From assembly GCF_039537965.1 (NCBI RefSeq), contig NZ_BAABBM010000001.1:2784167-2848166 (forward strand): DNA of 64,000 nt. Reading direction: 5' to 3'. This document shows, piece by piece, positions 62,569 to 64,000 of this stretch. The stretch is from Sphingomonas limnosediminicola. Its GTDB lineage: Bacteria; Pseudomonadota; Alphaproteobacteria; Sphingomonadales; Sphingomonadaceae. Numbering within the stretch: the first letter of the stretch is position 1; each line of letters starts with the position of its first letter. The position numbers and the translations under genes were made by a program. The notes under the pieces were generated by a model. The model did not search any database. It worked only from the letters and a program-made list of their open reading frames with translations, and was not told where the DNA came from.

Positions 62569-62634
62569 CTCGGATTGAGTGTGGCCCCTTGCAGACATTC
62601 GGCTGCGGGCTAAGCTCGCGGGCGAAGGGCGTGC

Positions 62635-62970
62635 GTGTTCTACTACATCGAACCCGAGGTTGCGGGTGGCCTAGGGCCGAAATCAGAAACGCGGCGGGAC
62701 GATGGCCGCTTGGTTGTCACCCGCCTTAACTACGAGTTCGACGGTTGGCTTGGTGACGCTCTTGTCGAAACCACCCCATGCTTCATTCTGACTGAGAGCG
62801 GCTGTGAGGCCATACAGGCGGCCGCCCTGACAGGAGTTCGGTTTGCCGATGTTGAGGTGTCCTGTTCGCCGACATTCACCGAGCTTTATCCGACGCGGGA
62901 TTTGCCCCCGTTCCGATGGATGATTGTGGATGGCGCGCCGGGTCAGGACGACTTTGGCTGGAGCAGCTGA
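62635..62970 (+). CDS. Hypothetical protein
   Basis: 111 aa from a GTG: MFYYIEPEVAGGLGPKSETR, then LTESGCEAIQAAALTGVRFA and FRWMIVDGAPGQDDFGWSS. It looks like the many small globular immunity-type proteins of accessory regions; this is a guess. Confidence 0.55.
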   Translation: MFYYIEPEVAGGLGPKSETRRDDGRLVVTRLNYEFDGWLGDALVETTPCFILTESGCEAIQAAALTGVRFADVEVSCSPTFTELYPTRDLPPFRWMIVDGAPGQDDFGWSS

Positions 62971-63031
62971 CCTTCGTTCCGCAAGCGCAATAACAGCAGC
63001 ACTTGATGCTCAGATCTCTAAGATAGCGGGG

Positions 63032-63175
63032 ATGACGTCTCTGAAAAGCCGCACCACAGCTATCCTTGCCACGGCCATATGCGGACTCGTCGCTGCCGCG
63101 TTCTTCTTGATGGTGAAGGATGTTCATACCACCAAATGGTCGACGTTTCGAACTTCAGCTACCGACGCGTACTAG
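63032..63175 (+). CDS. Small membrane protein (47 aa)
   Basis: MTSLKSRTTAILATAICGLV, then AAAFFLMVKDVHTTKW. One transmembrane helix. It lies 24 bases before the methyltransferase gene and may be co-transcribed. Confidence 0.45.
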   Translation: MTSLKSRTTAILATAICGLVAAAFFLMVKDVHTTKWSTFRTSATDAY

Positions 63176-63198
63176 CACGGGCCAAGGAGAGTAAGCCT

Positions 63199-63780
63199 GT
63201 GCAGGTCACATTGGCAGAAATGATCAGATGGGGGTGCGTCGGCTTACTTTCAGCGATCGGCGTCTGGTTCGCGAGCGCAGTCCACCATTTCGACAGGCGC
63301 AGCCCACGAAAGCCATTGCTGGGAGCACTGCTGGCCCTGTCCACCGCGACGGCGGTGGCCACCATTGTCACAGTCGGCAGGAGTTCACGAATCCCTGAGC
63401 TGCGGTCGATGGCAGCTGCGGCGCTCGGTTTACTTGCGGCGCTGGTGTTCCAGTCTGCGTTGCGAGCCACGCGCGATCGGTCGCTGTCACTTGCGTTCTC
63501 AAGAGCGACTCCGCCGACGCTGGTTATTACCGGTCCGTACCGGCACGTCAGGCATCCTTTGTACAGCGCATACGTGCTCTTTTGGTCTTCATGTGCCCTG
63601 CTTGCAGGAACAGTCGCGGTCGCGCTGCTCGTTGCCTCCGTTGCAGCGCTGTACGTCGTGGCAGCACGGATGGAGGAAGCCGACATAATGCGGTCGAAGC
63701 TCGCGGCGGAGTACTCAAAATATCGCGCGGCAACCGGGATGCTGGTTCCAATTCCGAGCAAACTCAGACTGAACTCCTAA
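63199..63780 (+). CDS. Isoprenylcysteine methyltransferase-like membrane protein
   Basis: 193 aa from a GTG with AGGAG upstream. About five helices and the PEMT/ICMT signature GPYRHVRHPLYSAYVLFWSS, then a C-terminal EEADIMRSKLAAEYSKYRAA. Such proteins methylate isoprenylcysteines or lipids with S-adenosylmethionine; the substrate is unknown. Confidence 0.82.
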   Translation: MQVTLAEMIRWGCVGLLSAIGVWFASAVHHFDRRSPRKPLLGALLALSTATAVATIVTVGRSSRIPELRSMAAAALGLLAALVFQSALRATRDRSLSLAFSRATPPTLVITGPYRHVRHPLYSAYVLFWSSCALLAGTVAVALLVASVAALYVVAARMEEADIMRSKLAAEYSKYRAATGMLVPIPSKLRLNS

Positions 63781-63828
63781 GCTCCTGGCTGGACAGGTCT
63801 GAATGGGGTCGTCGGCGGCGACTCGCGA

Positions 63829-63898
63829 CGTCTTCTTTGGGTCCAAAACGGACGCTAGCTCGCTAGCGGCAGGTTTGGGTGGAAAGCTGCCACTAGCC
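63829..63898. repeat. Hairpin repeat, double copy (best example)
   Basis: GTCTTCTTTGGGTCCAAAAC with GGACGCTAGC, then GCTAGCGGCAGGTTTGGGTG with GAAAGCTGCCACTAGC. Both stem types sit side by side; the second stem reaches about 10 bp. Confidence 0.75.
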
Positions 63899-64000
63899 GA
63901 GGTCCGCCTTTACGTAAGACTACGCATTTGCGGATGCAGGAGCGCTGATTAGCCGCACTCTTGTACCAAGAGGTTCGAACACATGTCGGCAGTCAACCAT

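Noticed and set aside
62387..62578. 63-aa plus-strand ORF
   Set aside because: The C-terminal half is the translated hairpin repeat, and it overlaps the lipoprotein gene.

Overview
The window is high-GC DNA and looks like a chromosome segment of an alphaproteobacterium, most likely a sphingomonad (Sphingomonas or a close relative). The reasons are the protein style throughout, a PEP-CTERM-type secreted protein, a TamA/TamB pair, several small proteins of a type I know from sphingomonads, and a PhaR-centred polyhydroxyalkanoate (PHA) gene set. The genus is an inference; no rRNA is present.

Layout. (1) 0.06-11.6 kb is an energy-stress/low-oxygen block: a Crp/Fnr regulator, a zinc alcohol dehydrogenase, PEP synthase, an SDR, a CBS-domain protein, a hydrolase-phosphoribosyltransferase fusion, Hsp20, a redoxin-like protein and an erythromycin-esterase-family protein. 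Several of these genes share a 10-bp-spaced CGTA direct-repeat site about 55-65 bp before the start codon. (2) 11.8-18.4 kb is a nitric-oxide module: nirK, a HiPIP, an NnrR/Dnr-like regulator, a single-subunit qNor, a cupin and NnrS. A perfect 18-bp palindrome lies between the regulator and qNor. (3) 18.5-31 kb is a plastic region of short, mostly independent genes: a pseudo-HtrA protein with a ClC channel, an esterase, a PEP-CTERM protein, two TIR-domain proteins, a GST, a YdeI-like protein and others. Most are separated by copies of a short hairpin repeat. (4) 31.1-36.4 kb holds a GC-rich repeat nest, a possibly frameshifted membrane protein, a translationally coupled two-gene unit (soluble 282 aa plus four-helix membrane 166 aa), and a large serine recombinase whose reading frame ends inside tRNA-Arg(CCG). 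This is the junction of an integrated element. (5) 36.4-60.8 kb looks like stable core chromosome: PHA-related genes (PhaC-like, PhaR, a histone-tailed phasin candidate, PhaZ, thiolase, MaoC), an ABC exporter, an MFS exporter, slipin, MscS, topoisomerase IB, a DJ-1/PfpI protein, an S24 repressor, a TIR-TPR protein and TamA-TamB. (6) 60.8-64 kb is again plastic, with small genes alternating with the hairpin repeat.

The main observations beyond ordinary annotation are: a dispersed hairpin family with an invariant loop and covarying stems, absent from the core block; the shared promoter motif of the stress block; the coupled two-gene unit beside the recombinase; the recombinase-tRNA read-through; a short leader with a 14-nt perfect anti-16S Shine-Dalgarno before a 16-codon ORF and a terminator; and two probable frameshifts. 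Motif and hairpin calls were made by eye. No similarity search was run, so all family names rest on recognised motifs.
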